DNA from: Acidobacteriota bacterium
GTDB taxonomy: Bacteria; Acidobacteriota; Blastocatellia; Pyrinomonadales; Pyrinomonadaceae
Direction: 5' to 3'
NCBI GenBank assembly: GCA_019639195.1
Contig: JAHBSI010000004.1
Span: forward strand, 186,001 to 250,000
Length of the DNA stretch: 64,000 nucleotides
Under the pieces are notes generated by a model. It was not told the origin of the DNA. It searched no databases and worked only from the letters and a program-made list of their open reading frames with translations. The number at the start of each line of letters is the position of its first letter. The stretch's first letter is position 1. Below, piece by piece: positions 17,973 to 27,139 of this stretch. The position numbers were made by a program, and so were the translations under genes.

Positions 17973-18907
17973 CGCCGCAAGATGAAGTGATCGAATATCT
18001 TAAGTTCTTTCGCGAGCTCGGTGTCGATTATCTTAACGCAAATCCGGACGCGATCGGACTTTCGGAACAGATCTCGGAAGCAGTCGTTAGATTGCCCTCA
18101 ATGCCGACACGGCCGGCCGTTTCAATACCGTCGGGCCTGATGCCGCTTAGTTCAGCGATCCCGTCGGTCGAGAAGCCAAAGCCGGGCTCGCGCCTGAAGG
18201 ACCTTCCGTCTTTGGGGTCTCTTTCGACCTCGCGTACACCAAAAGTCGAGAAGGCAGAAGCAGCAAAGCCAATGCGAGACGATCAACCCAAACCACTGAC
18301 GGTATCTAATTCCGAGATTCCGCGATCGACAGAAACGCTCGAAGAGATAAGAGCAAATATTGGGCCGGACTGCTCGCGTTGCAAGCTTTCGACGCTTGGC
18401 CGCAAGCAGGTCGTCAACTCCACAGGAAACCCGAATGCAGATCTGATGTTCGTCGGCGAAGCTCCCGGTGCGGACGAAGACGAACAAGGAGCGCCGTTTG
18501 TCGGACGCGCCGGACAATTGCTGACGAAGATAATTGAGAGCATCGACCTTGACCGCAAGAATGTTTTTATCGGCAACATCAATCGCTGTCGTCCGCCGAA
18601 AAATCGTGCTCCGGAACCTGATGAAACTGCAGCGTGCAAGCCTTTCTTGCTGCGTGAGATATCGGTCGTTCGTCCGAAGGTGATAGTTGTTCTCGGTGCA
18701 ACGGCCGGACAGAATCTGCTTGAGACGAATGTGCCGATCGGAAAATTACGCGGCAGGTTTCACGACTATTACGGCGTGAAGGTTATGCCGACCTTTCACC
18801 CGGCGTATCTTCTTCGTGATCCGCACAAAAAGCGCGAGGTATGGGAAGATATGAAGATCGTGAGGGACTATTTGAATTCAACATCCGATAAGGAGAACGG
18901 AAAATGA
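17969..18907 (+). CDS. Uracil-DNA glycosylase, family 4 (Fe-S type)
   Basis: 312 residues from the ATG at 17969, which overlaps the coaBC stop by four bases. The catalytic C-terminal 200 residues show CSRCKLS (first two Fe-S cysteines), FVGEAPGADEDEQGAPFVG, NINRCRPPKNRAPEPDE with a further cysteine, AACKPF, and the HPAYLLR motif. The first 110 residues are a Ser/Pro/Lys-rich linker region absent from minimal enzymes. It removes uracil from deaminated DNA. Its stop again overlaps the next start (ATGA). Confidence 0.92.
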   Translation: MTPQDEVIEYLKFFRELGVDYLNANPDAIGLSEQISEAVVRLPSMPTRPAVSIPSGLMPLSSAIPSVEKPKPGSRLKDLPSLGSLSTSRTPKVEKAEAAKPMRDDQPKPLTVSNSEIPRSTETLEEIRANIGPDCSRCKLSTLGRKQVVNSTGNPNADLMFVGEAPGADEDEQGAPFVGRAGQLLTKIIESIDLDRKNVFIGNINRCRPPKNRAPEPDETAACKPFLLREISVVRPKVIVVLGATAGQNLLETNVPIGKLRGRFHDYYGVKVMPTFHPAYLLRDPHKKREVWEDMKIVRDYLNSTSDKENGK

Positions 18908-20013
18908 AGGTAGTTTATCTCAGGCAGTTCGTAACGGTGCTGCTCGCTGCGGCGTTCATCGTATTTCCATTGACGAGCTTTGCTCAGAAAGTATCAAAGC
19001 CGGAGATCAAACAGCTTCAGGGCCCGCAAAATCCGCGGATCGGCTTTATAATCCACGGCGGCGCAGGTGTGATCCGAAAGGGCAGTCTTTCACCGGAACG
19101 TGAAAAGGCGTACAGGGACAAACTCACTGAGGTTGTGACGGCGGGCTACAAGGCATTGCAAGAAGGTAAGTCGAGCCTTGACGCTGTCGAGATCGCGATC
19201 CGAATGATGGAAGACGATCCGCTTTTCAACGCGGGCAAAGGAGCGGTCTTTACCGCAGACGGCAAGAACGAGCTTGACGCGTCGATAATGAATGGGAAGG
19301 ACCTTTCTGCAGGGGCAGTTGCGGGGCTGCACCATGTCAAGAATCCGATCACGCTCGCCCGTGCAGTTATGGAAAAGTCGCCGCACGTGATGATGATCGG
19401 CGACGGCGCGGAGAAGTTCGCTAAGGAACAAGGCATCGAACTTGTCGATGAAAAATACTTCTTCACGCAGTCGCGTTGGGACGCGCTCCAGCTTGTAAAA
19501 AAGGAAGAAGAGAAGGGTAAAAGCGCAGAAAAGCCTGCTCCTCCCGCAACAAAGCCATCGGTCGCCGAAATGCCCGCGTCGCAAGAGCCGCAGAATCGTT
19601 TCGGGACGGTCGGAGCTGTCGCATTGGATAAGTTTGGCAACATTGCAGCAGGTACTTCCACGGGCGGAATGACGAACAAGAAATTCGGCCGTGTTGGAGA
19701 TTCTCCTATTATCGGTGCAGGAACTTACGCGAACAACGCAACTTGTGGGGTTTCGGGCACCGGCTGGGGCGAATACTTTATTCGGCTTGGGGTTGCTCGG
19801 GATATATCGTCACTGATGGAATATCGCGCGATGCCGATCCAGGCCGCGGCCGATCTTGTGATCCACACAAAACTTCAGAATGCAGGCGGCGACGGCGGTG
19901 TCATCGCGATGGATAAATTCGGGAACATGGCGATCTCGTTCAACAGCGAGGGAATGTACCGAGCCTATATCGACAAGGACGGCAAACCTGTCGTTCAGAT
20001 CTACAAGGATTAA
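18904..20013 (+). CDS. iaaA: Secreted isoaspartyl peptidase / plant-type L-asparaginase
   Basis: 369 residues. A signal peptide ends near SFAQ, so the enzyme is probably periplasmic. The Ntn-hydrolase precursor shows IHGGAGVIRKG, LFNAGKGAVFTADGKNELDAS, and the autocleavage site GTVGAVALDKFGNIAAGTST, where the Thr of GTVG becomes the nucleophile. AGTYANN and GTGWGEYFIR follow. A Lys/Pro/Ala-rich loop of about 30 residues precedes the cleavage site. It hydrolyses isoaspartyl dipeptides and asparagine. It overlaps the glycosylase gene by four bases and abuts cinA. Confidence 0.92.
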   Translation: MKVVYLRQFVTVLLAAAFIVFPLTSFAQKVSKPEIKQLQGPQNPRIGFIIHGGAGVIRKGSLSPEREKAYRDKLTEVVTAGYKALQEGKSSLDAVEIAIRMMEDDPLFNAGKGAVFTADGKNELDASIMNGKDLSAGAVAGLHHVKNPITLARAVMEKSPHVMMIGDGAEKFAKEQGIELVDEKYFFTQSRWDALQLVKKEEEKGKSAEKPAPPATKPSVAEMPASQEPQNRFGTVGAVALDKFGNIAAGTSTGGMTNKKFGRVGDSPIIGAGTYANNATCGVSGTGWGEYFIRLGVARDISSLMEYRAMPIQAAADLVIHTKLQNAGGDGGVIAMDKFGNMAISFNSEGMYRAYIDKDGKPVVQIYKD

Positions 20014-21258
20014 ATGCTTCGTTCGGCCGAGATCATTGCGATCGGTTCGGAACTCTTAGGGCCGAGCCGCGTCGATACGAACAGCCTTTGGCTTACGGGC
20101 AAGCTGTCGGACATTGGTATCGAGGTGCAGCTTAAGACGGTCGTTGGCGATGACGGTGCAAGGCTTGAAGAGGCGATCAGCGACGCCCTCAAGCGTGCTG
20201 ACGTCGTTATCACGACCGGCGGCCTTGGGCCGACCGAAGATGATATTACTCGCGGCTGCACGGCGAAAGCCCTTGGCCGCGAGCTTGTTTATCATGAGGC
20301 GATCGAAGCGACCTTGCGCGACCGGTTTCGAGCGTGGGGCCGTGAAATGCCGGAGATAAACAAGCGTCAGGCATTTGTAATTGACGGAGCGGAGATCCTT
20401 GAGAATCCGCGCGGCTCGGCAGTCGGTATGTTGACATCGATCGGTGAGAAACGAGTGGTCAATCTTCCCGGGCCGCCGCGTGAGAACCAACCGATGTTCA
20501 CCGAGTTGGTCGCTCCGCGGTTGAAAGAGCTCGTCGGCGATGTTTTTGTTGAGCGCCGGGAGATGAAGATCGTCGGCATGGGCGAATCGGCGGTTGATGA
20601 GATCGCCGCTCCGATCTACACGTCCTATGAGAATGTGCAGACGTCGATCTTGTTCAATAGGACGGAGGTCGAACTGCAGATCGCCGCGAGACGGGACACG
20701 CAGGAGGAAGCGGCCGCCGTTGCTGACGAACTGACCCGTAGGCTTGCCGATGCATTCGGTATTGCGATGTTCACGACAACGGGTGAGACGATGGAGGCCG
20801 TTGTAGGCCGTCTTTTGACCGAACGCGGTGAGACCGTTGCGTTTGCCGAAAGCTGCACGGGCGGCCTTGTCTCGCGGCGAATTACGGAAGTTCCGGGTTC
20901 TTCCGTATATTTCCTCGAGGGCCTTGTTGCCTATTCTTATCAGGCAAAGGTGCGCATTCTTGGCGTTCGACAGGAAACCTTGGACGAATTCGGCGCGGTT
21001 TCTGCCGAATGCGCACGTGAGATGGCAGAAGGCGCCCTGCGTGTTTCCGGAGCGACGCATGCGGTCTCGATCACCGGTATCGCCGGGCCCGATGGTGGGA
21101 CGGACGAAAAACCTGTAGGAACGGTATTCTTTGCCTACGCCGGCCCTTCGGGCACGCGGAGTATAAAGCTCATACTTCCCGGCGACCGCTACCTCATCCG
21201 CTGGCGTTCAAGCCAGGCCGCACTCGATCTTCTCCGGCGGACGCTTCTTCGGCAGTAG
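20014..21258 (+). CDS. cinA: CinA-family protein (MoCF-like domain plus nicotinamide-nucleotide amidohydrolase)
   Basis: 414 residues, full-length two-domain CinA. The N-terminal molybdopterin-binding-like domain has EIIAIGSELLGPSRVDTNS and TGGLGPTEDD. The C-terminal PncC domain has AESCTGGLVSRRITEVPGSS and SITGIAGPDGGTDEKPVGTV. It deamidates nicotinamide mononucleotide in the pyridine nucleotide cycle and is tied to competence and DNA damage in some species. Its ATG follows the stop of the asparaginase directly. A weak hairpin terminator comes after it. Confidence 0.95.
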   Translation: MLRSAEIIAIGSELLGPSRVDTNSLWLTGKLSDIGIEVQLKTVVGDDGARLEEAISDALKRADVVITTGGLGPTEDDITRGCTAKALGRELVYHEAIEATLRDRFRAWGREMPEINKRQAFVIDGAEILENPRGSAVGMLTSIGEKRVVNLPGPPRENQPMFTELVAPRLKELVGDVFVERREMKIVGMGESAVDEIAAPIYTSYENVQTSILFNRTEVELQIAARRDTQEEAAAVADELTRRLADAFGIAMFTTTGETMEAVVGRLLTERGETVAFAESCTGGLVSRRITEVPGSSVYFLEGLVAYSYQAKVRILGVRQETLDEFGAVSAECAREMAEGALRVSGATHAVSITGIAGPDGGTDEKPVGTVFFAYAGPSGTRSIKLILPGDRYLIRWRSSQAALDLLRRTLLRQ

Positions 21259-21266
21259 CTCGGCAA

Positions 21267-21287
21267 GCGGTCTTTACCGCCCTTTCT
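21267..21287 (+). terminator. Weak terminator-like hairpin after cinA
   Basis: GCGGT (21267-21271), four-base loop, ACCGC (21276-21280), then CCTTTCT. The short stem and broken T-tract make termination plausible but not firm. Confidence 0.4.
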
Positions 21288-21459
21288 AGCTAAGTATTTC
21301 AGCGATAGGTTGATTTTTGCATCCAATACGCGGAAAATAGGCCGAGCGCTTCCTTGCAAAAGTGGCCCGAGACGCGATTAATTGCAACTTCGCCTTGTGT
21401 TTGTCGTGACTATTCTGCGGGCGAAGAGCCTCGATTTTTTAAACAAAGCACCGAACTAT

Positions 21460-23955
21460 ATGAAAAAGATAGCGGTTTTCCGTACAACCTTGACGTTTGT
21501 CCTGCTTTTTGGCCTGCTTTCTCCGTCATTTGCCCTTGGGATCGGCGATGGTAAAAAGCACTTTAAGCAGGGTTTGAAGTACGAAGTTGCCGAGGAATGG
21601 GACAAGGCGTGCGAAGAATTCGCTCTCGCGGTCAACGAAAACCCAAAGAATCCGGAATATCGCCTTCACCTACGACGAGCACTGTTCAACGCCTCGCAAA
21701 TGTATATGAAGCGCGGCACGGCCGCCGCTGACGAAAAGGATTACGCGGGGGCTTATAACGCGTTCAGGCGGGCGTATGGTTTTGATCCGACCAACGAGCT
21801 TGCAAAGAGTGAAATGGAGCGGATGGTGCGGCTCCAGAAGGATGCAAGTGCCCCGGACGGCAAGTCTGTCGATAGTACAGGGCTTAATGTAAAGCCCGCG
21901 GCATACAAACCCGAAGAGGTGCAGCTGCCGCAACAGCTCGAAAAGCTCCGCGATGTGCCATTTCCGGCCGGGATCGACCTTCAGTTCATTGTCAAAGAAC
22001 TTGCAAAGGACCTCGATCTTAATGTGCTTTTTGATAGTGAGTCGCGGCTTGATTCCCGCAAGGTAAAGATCGATCTCAAGAATGTCAGTTCGGCACGCGC
22101 GCTCGATTATATCTTCCTACAGGAGAATCTCTTTTTTCAAAAGGTCGGGCCTAGGACGATACTGGTTGCCGCAAACAACAGGCGAAATATTCTCCAGCAG
22201 CTCGTTCTGAAGACATTTTATCTCGCGAATGCGAGCCCGAAAGACATTCAAAAGGTAATCCAGGGGGCGATCCCTGCACAGGGCGGCCGTCCGCAGACGA
22301 TCATTTTGCCGGATGATGCGACCAACAGCGTTACGATCCGCGATACCTCGGAGAATATCAAGATCATCGGCAGACTGATCCGAGCGCTCGACAAAGATCG
22401 GGCGGAGGTCGTGATGGATGTCGCGATCTATGAGGTCAATCGCGGTGATCTCCTCCAATTCGGCAATCAGATCGGTACGGGCGGTGACCGAGGTACGCTC
22501 CTTAACATCGGCGGCGTTGGATTTCCGACTGCTCATCAAGGTTCGACTGGCCCGATCACCAGCGGAATGCCATTCTCAGGCACTGACCTTTTGAGTATCG
22601 CGATCGGCCTGCCGATCAGTTCCATCGCAGCATTGCAGAGCAAGACGAACACGAAGCTTGTCGCTTCAACGCAGATCCATGCATTCAACAATGAAGACTC
22701 ATCTGCGACCATCGGCCAACGCGTACCTGTGCAAAGCGCTCAGTTCATCACCGGTGCGGGAACGACGCCGAGCAACGGCGGTGTCGTCTCGAACGTAATT
22801 AACTACGAAAAGGTCGGCCTCTCGCTGAAATTCAAGCCGATCGTTTTCCCGAATCAGGATGTTCAGGTCGCAATGGAGATCGAGTCGAAAGATATTGGTG
22901 CGGGTCCCGATCCGTTCACGCCGATATTCACCGAACGCACGATCAAAGGAACGGCACGTGTCCAGAACAACAAGACGCTGCTGCTTGCAAGCGTCGCTCA
23001 GAACAACGAATCGAACGGACGGACGGGTCTGCCGCTTCTTGGCCTGATCCCGATCCTCGGCAGGTTGTTTACGGCTCCGAAGAAGCAGAATTCGCAGGTC
23101 GATATCGTTATCGCGGTCACACCGCGTGTTATCCGAGCTCCTGCCATTCTGCCGGAAGACCTTGTCGAGCAGGACACGGGCAGCCTTGCGACACCGACGA
23201 GCGGCCAGCTCGAGGCGATGATAATCGAGGAACAGCGTGAGGAACTCCTTGCTGCGGCCAGACGGAAGCCGACAAATGTCGTTATCGATCTGCCGGATCA
23301 GAAGGCTGATGCTCCGCAGTATGTGCGAACTGATGCCGCAGCCCAGACGCCGGTGCCTGAGGCAACTGCACCTTCAACTGTTGCTGCATCTACCGATACA
23401 CGTGAGACCGTGCCTTCGCCTGCGATAAATGCAGATTCGCCATCCGTAAAGCCGATCGACAGTTCCGTCCGAACGCTGAAACTCACAGAGACCGCGGATC
23501 GTCCGGACAACTCAGCATCGACGGTGGCATTCAAACCTCTGAGTGCTGCGGCTTTGAGCGCAACAGTGCGGCTTGCGCCAATTGTGGCGATGAAGACTGG
23601 CGAAAAGGCGCGAGTTGCGATCGCATTTTCGAGCCCTGAAGCTTTTCGCTCGGCGGTCATGGGCATTCGATACGACCCGACAAAGGTCGCGGTCCGAAGC
23701 ATATCGCTCGGCGATGCGTTCGGTGCGAAAGCCGATTCGGCCGTAGTGCCATTTATGAACGCCGACGGGAAGACATACTTTTCTATGATCGCCGCGGATG
23801 GCCTTGCGGTCAGCCAGACGGGTGTGATCGCCTATATCGACATCGAAGCGCTTGCCGATGGCGTGCCGCAGGTCGATCTCGATAGCGATGTACTTAATTT
23901 GATGACCGCAGACGGCCGCAATATACCGGTCGCGGTCTCCGGCGAAGGGAAGTGA
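21460..23955 (+). CDS. Type II secretion / pilus secretin with TPR and cohesin-like domains
   Basis: 831 residues from the ATG at 21460, where a typical signal peptide begins (ending near SFALG); the frame opens at a TTG 78 bases earlier without signal features. Residues about 30-115 are TPR-like (KHFKQGLKYEVAEEWDKACE). Then come secretin N-domains (GIDLQFIVKELAKDLDLNVL, LPDDATNSVTIRDTSENI) and the secretin gate (about 340-590) with VPVQSAQF, VGLSLKFKPIV and LPLLGLIPILGRLF. After an Ala/Thr/Pro-rich linker, the last 130 residues resemble a cohesin-type beta sandwich (RSAVMGIRYDPTKVAV). It forms an outer-membrane ring. The stop overlaps the first pseudopilin start. Confidence 0.88.
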   Translation: MKKIAVFRTTLTFVLLFGLLSPSFALGIGDGKKHFKQGLKYEVAEEWDKACEEFALAVNENPKNPEYRLHLRRALFNASQMYMKRGTAAADEKDYAGAYNAFRRAYGFDPTNELAKSEMERMVRLQKDASAPDGKSVDSTGLNVKPAAYKPEEVQLPQQLEKLRDVPFPAGIDLQFIVKELAKDLDLNVLFDSESRLDSRKVKIDLKNVSSARALDYIFLQENLFFQKVGPRTILVAANNRRNILQQLVLKTFYLANASPKDIQKVIQGAIPAQGGRPQTIILPDDATNSVTIRDTSENIKIIGRLIRALDKDRAEVVMDVAIYEVNRGDLLQFGNQIGTGGDRGTLLNIGGVGFPTAHQGSTGPITSGMPFSGTDLLSIAIGLPISSIAALQSKTNTKLVASTQIHAFNNEDSSATIGQRVPVQSAQFITGAGTTPSNGGVVSNVINYEKVGLSLKFKPIVFPNQDVQVAMEIESKDIGAGPDPFTPIFTERTIKGTARVQNNKTLLLASVAQNNESNGRTGLPLLGLIPILGRLFTAPKKQNSQVDIVIAVTPRVIRAPAILPEDLVEQDTGSLATPTSGQLEAMIIEEQREELLAAARRKPTNVVIDLPDQKADAPQYVRTDAAAQTPVPEATAPSTVAASTDTRETVPSPAINADSPSVKPIDSSVRTLKLTETADRPDNSASTVAFKPLSAAALSATVRLAPIVAMKTGEKARVAIAFSSPEAFRSAVMGIRYDPTKVAVRSISLGDAFGAKADSAVVPFMNADGKTYFSMIAADGLAVSQTGVIAYIDIEALADGVPQVDLDSDVLNLMTADGRNIPVAVSGEGK

Positions 23956-24575
23956 GGTTTTCGACACAAAGAGGATACAGCCTGCTTGAGCTTGTTGCCA
24001 CGCTCAGCGTGCTCGCTATCCTTGTGATGGGTGCCATTCCACTTGCTCAGACCGCGGTGAAACGCCAGAAGGAAACGCGTCTGCGAGAAACGCTCAGAGA
24101 TGTTCGCCGGGCGATCGACGAATTCAAGCGCGACTCTCTCGGAGCTTGTCCGCAGGGTGCGGTCTCTTCGGGGAATAGAACTCTTCCCGGCGGGAATATT
24201 CCGCCTGACCCGCGGAGCCGTGTCGTGATCGACGACTGCACGATCTTCACGGTCGATAATTTGGACCGCTTTCCGCCGAGCCTCCAGATACTGGTTGACG
24301 GCGTAAAGGTGCGTCCTCGCGGTACGGATGTTCGCGGAGGCCGCGGCCTCGGGGATGACGATGAGCAGGCGACCGATATTAACCAGAACAAAGAGCGAAA
24401 GAAGGTCTATTTGCGGGAATTGCCCGTCGATCCGATGACCGGAAAGACCGAATGGAAACTGCGGTCGTCGTATCAGGAGGGGGACGCGGATTCGTGGGAC
24501 AGCGTTAACGTCTTTGATATTAGATCTACCTCTGATGAGGAGGCTCTCAACGGCGAGAAGTATTCTGAGTGGTGA
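23952..24575 (+). CDS. Type II secretion/pilus major pseudopilin-like protein
   Basis: 207 residues, starting at a GTG that overlaps the secretin stop (GTGA, 23952-23955). The prepilin motif is RGYSLLELVATLSVLAILVM: cleavage after Gly leaves Tyr1 and Glu5, as required for assembly. After the hydrophobic helix come DVRRAIDEFKRDS and a GspG-like ending with LPVDPMTGKTEW. An insert of about 60 residues with two cysteines (GACPQG, DDCTIF) could form a disulfide. The next gene starts inside its stop codon. Confidence 0.85.
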   Translation: MRFSTQRGYSLLELVATLSVLAILVMGAIPLAQTAVKRQKETRLRETLRDVRRAIDEFKRDSLGACPQGAVSSGNRTLPGGNIPPDPRSRVVIDDCTIFTVDNLDRFPPSLQILVDGVKVRPRGTDVRGGRGLGDDDEQATDINQNKERKKVYLRELPVDPMTGKTEWKLRSSYQEGDADSWDSVNVFDIRSTSDEEALNGEKYSEW

Positions 24576-24979
24576 TGTTTAATAAGATATACCGTCAACG
24601 CCGTGAACGTGGATTTTCGCTGCTTGAACTGATGATCGCGATGTTCATCTTGATCATCCTGATCTCGGTGGCGATACCTACGTATCAAAGGAGCGTACAG
24701 CACGCCAAAGAAACTGTCCTTCACGAGAATCTCTGGCAGATGCGACGCGCGATAGATCAGTTCTATGCGGACAAAGGCCACCTTCCGAAGAGTATTGATG
24801 ACCTCGTAACGGAGAAATACCTTCGTGAGCGGCCTATCGACCCTGTCACCGAATCTACAGAGTGGACCGAGGTCCAGGGCGACGATCCGGCGGCCAAGGA
24901 AGGCGAGACTGGTTTGAAGGACGTTAAAAGCACTGCCGACGGACTCGATAGCAACGGCCAGGAGTATTCAAAATACTGA
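24575..24979 (+). CDS. GspG-like pseudopilin
   Basis: 134 residues from the ATG at 24575, which shares one base with the previous stop (TGATG); two GTG codons just upstream are less likely. The prepilin motif is RGFSLLELMIAMFILIILIS, with cleavage after Gly giving Phe1 and Glu5. The rest follows the GspG plan: QMRRAIDQFYADKGHLPKS, LRERPIDPVTESTEW, and a C-terminal loop DSNGQEYSKY. Paired with the upstream pseudopilin, it probably builds a short pseudopilus under the secretin. Confidence 0.87.
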   Translation: MFNKIYRQRRERGFSLLELMIAMFILIILISVAIPTYQRSVQHAKETVLHENLWQMRRAIDQFYADKGHLPKSIDDLVTEKYLRERPIDPVTESTEWTEVQGDDPAAKEGETGLKDVKSTADGLDSNGQEYSKY

Positions 24980-25920
24980 TGTTCGAATTCCTTACTTCAC
25001 CAAATTATCCAAATGCCGGACTCGGCATCGAGGAGCGTTCGATAACAGCAGTTTCGCTCGATGGCGGGCGAGGTGATCTACGCGTTCGACAGTGTGCGAC
25101 AAATTCGGTTCCTCCAGGTGCCGTTAAGGGTGATTTTTTCGAGAAGAACATTCAGGATGAATCTGCCTTTATCAAATGCCTCGAGGATACGCTGGCCGTA
25201 TCCGGACTCCTGAATCAAAAGCGTTGGTCTGTCTCTCTTCCGGGAAGTTCCGCCCGCACCGCGATCGTTACGCTCGAGACCGAGCCGTCATCGAAGGGCG
25301 AATGGCAGGAGATATTCGATTGGAAGGCAGAGCAGACGTTTGGGCTTGCGGCCTCAGAGCTGCGAATGTCGAGAAAGAAGATATCAAATGACGTCGAGGG
25401 CCGGGCACGCTATTTTACGACGGCCATCAGGCTCGCGGTCATCGACGAGTACGAGACGATCTTTGAACGATTCGGACGGCGTGCGGGCCTTATAATGCCA
25501 CGAGTTATCAGCGAAGCTGCGTGGCTCTATCACGGACTGGCGGGCGACGCTCTATTATTGAGTGCACAGCCGGGCGGATTCTCCGGGCTATTGCTTCGCG
25601 GTCAAGAACCGGCGGTCGTCCGCTCGGTCACGTGTGCACCTCCAGAAGCGGGCAATGAGATTTACAGGCTCTTGATGTTCTATCATGACCGCTTTGGCGG
25701 GATCCTTGAAAATATCCTGCTCATCGGCGAGGAGATCGATCGCGGCGATGTCGTCTCCGCTGCTGCCGAGGCGTTCGGACGCGAGATCGATGTGCTCGAT
25801 GCCGGCGATGTCGGGCTGGATCTGGCGGGAACTGGTCTTCCTTTTGATGTTTTGGCAGCACCGGCTGGCCTTGCATCGCTCCATTTTGGCTCGCGTTCGG
25901 CAGCAAAGGTTGCGGCCTGA
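24979..25920 (+). CDS. PilM-like actin-fold pilus/secretion assembly protein
   Basis: 313 residues, starting inside the stop codon of the previous gene (TGATG). The pattern of an N-terminal AGLGIEERSITAVSLDGG, a middle DEYETIFERFGRRAGLIMPR and a late ENILLIGEE fits PilM/GspL cytoplasmic domains of the actin-like fold, though the phosphate loops are weak. Such proteins sit under the inner membrane and link to PilN/PilO. Neither those genes nor an ATPase follow, so the rest of the machine must be elsewhere. The family call is moderate. Confidence 0.65.
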   Translation: MFEFLTSPNYPNAGLGIEERSITAVSLDGGRGDLRVRQCATNSVPPGAVKGDFFEKNIQDESAFIKCLEDTLAVSGLLNQKRWSVSLPGSSARTAIVTLETEPSSKGEWQEIFDWKAEQTFGLAASELRMSRKKISNDVEGRARYFTTAIRLAVIDEYETIFERFGRRAGLIMPRVISEAAWLYHGLAGDALLLSAQPGGFSGLLLRGQEPAVVRSVTCAPPEAGNEIYRLLMFYHDRFGGILENILLIGEEIDRGDVVSAAAEAFGREIDVLDAGDVGLDLAGTGLPFDVLAAPAGLASLHFGSRSAAKVAA

Positions 25921-25958
25921 AACCTTTTTTCGCAAAATACCGTATGTAACTCGTGAGT

Positions 25959-26564
25959 ATGACCACCGCATCGATCAGCCTTACAAAGGTTTGCGACCTC
26001 TCTGATGCCGAGCTTATCGCTCGGTCGTTGGGCGGTGGTACGGATCATTTTGAAGAGCTCGTCCACAGATACCAGCGGCCGATCACAGGTTATATCTATC
26101 GGATGTTGGGTGACTTCGAATCGTCACTCGATGTGACGCAGGAAGTTTTCATTAAGGTTTACAATTCGCTTAACAAGTACAGCTCGGATTACAAATTCTC
26201 AACGTGGTTGTATCGGATCGCGCACAACGCTGCGATCGATCACATTCGGCGGAACTCGATCTCGGCCCAGAGCATCGAGACCGAGAATGACGAAGGATCG
26301 TTCGAACTGCAGCTTGAATCAAAGGCCCCGAACCCTGAACAGGAACGTGAGCGGAGCGAATGGCGAAAGCAGATCGAAAGCGTTGTTCGCTGTCTGCCGC
26401 CTGCGTATCGTGATCTGATAATTCTCCGCCACTCGCACGATCTTAGCTACGACGAGATCAAAGATATTACGGGCCTGCCGCTGGGAACAGTAAAGAACAG
26501 ACTCTTCCGGGCTCGCGAGATGATGCGTGAGCTTTTCGTGAAACGGGGGTTTGACGGCATTTGA
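25959..26564 (+). CDS. RNA polymerase sigma factor, ECF/RpoE type
   Basis: 201 residues from the ATG at 25959; a GTG two codons earlier is an alternative. Region 2 is clear (HRYQRPITGYIYRML, DVTQEVFIKVYNSL, FSTWLYRIAHNAAIDHIRR). Region 4 reads LPPAYRDLIILRHSHDLSYD and LPLGTVKNRLFRARE with a helix-turn-helix. It is 38 bases after the PilM-like gene and overlaps the anti-sigma gene by one base. Its targets are unknown; likely ones are its own operon and nearby envelope genes. Confidence 0.93.
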   Translation: MTTASISLTKVCDLSDAELIARSLGGGTDHFEELVHRYQRPITGYIYRMLGDFESSLDVTQEVFIKVYNSLNKYSSDYKFSTWLYRIAHNAAIDHIRRNSISAQSIETENDEGSFELQLESKAPNPEQERERSEWRKQIESVVRCLPPAYRDLIILRHSHDLSYDEIKDITGLPLGTVKNRLFRAREMMRELFVKRGFDGI

Positions 26565-27136
26565 TGACTGACGGACTTGATTGCAAAGAATTCGACCTTG
26601 CCGGTTATGTTGACGGCGAGTTGGATACGCGAATGGACTGTGCGATCGAGGGCCATCTTGCGGGCTGTTCTTTGTGCCGCGATGAATTGAATGCGCAAAA
26701 GCAGTTTCTGCAAATGCTCGAAACCGGCCTCCGTCTTCCCGATACAGATCTTGAACTTCCGACGGATTTTACGAAGAAGATCGTTTCGACCGCAGAGAAT
26801 AACGTGGTTGGCCTGCGACCGTGGAAAGAGCGGTTTAATGCTGTTTTTATCATCAGCTCGCTGCTGCTGTTCTCGCTCTTTGTCCTTGGTGCGGATGGCG
26901 CAGCCCTGATCTCAGCCGCCGGAGCTCTACTCCACAAACTAGTAGCGGTCGGTGCTTTTGCGACCCAAATGGCGTATTCGTTCCTGATCGGAGTGGTCGT
27001 TCTCGTTCGCTCACTGGTTTCGATATTGACGCCGTCGAATGGTGTCGCCGCAATGGGAGTGCTCGCGGCAGTCTGTCTGTTCCTGCTTGGTCTTAAGTTT
27101 TTGCCGCTTCGTAAGATATTGCGTCCCTTGTTCTGA
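26564..27136 (+). CDS. Zinc-finger anti-sigma factor with membrane segments
   Basis: 190 residues from the ATG at 26564, which shares one base with the sigma stop (TGATGA). Residues 20-45 hold the anti-sigma zinc motif H-x3-C-x2-C (GHLAGCSLCRDEL), which typically binds and inhibits the ECF sigma factor. Two or three hydrophobic stretches follow (FIISSLLLFSLFVLG; YSFLIGVVVLVRSLV; GVLAAVCLFLLGLKFL), so the protein spans the inner membrane. It presumably senses an envelope signal and releases the sigma factor. Confidence 0.88.
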   Translation: MTDGLDCKEFDLAGYVDGELDTRMDCAIEGHLAGCSLCRDELNAQKQFLQMLETGLRLPDTDLELPTDFTKKIVSTAENNVVGLRPWKERFNAVFIISSLLLFSLFVLGADGAALISAAGALLHKLVAVGAFATQMAYSFLIGVVVLVRSLVSILTPSNGVAAMGVLAAVCLFLLGLKFLPLRKILRPLF

Positions 27137-27139
27137 TCC

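Noticed and set aside
20056..21060. 334-codon minus-strand frame inside cinA
   Set aside because: Antisense shadow of cinA with no start signal or recognisable motif.
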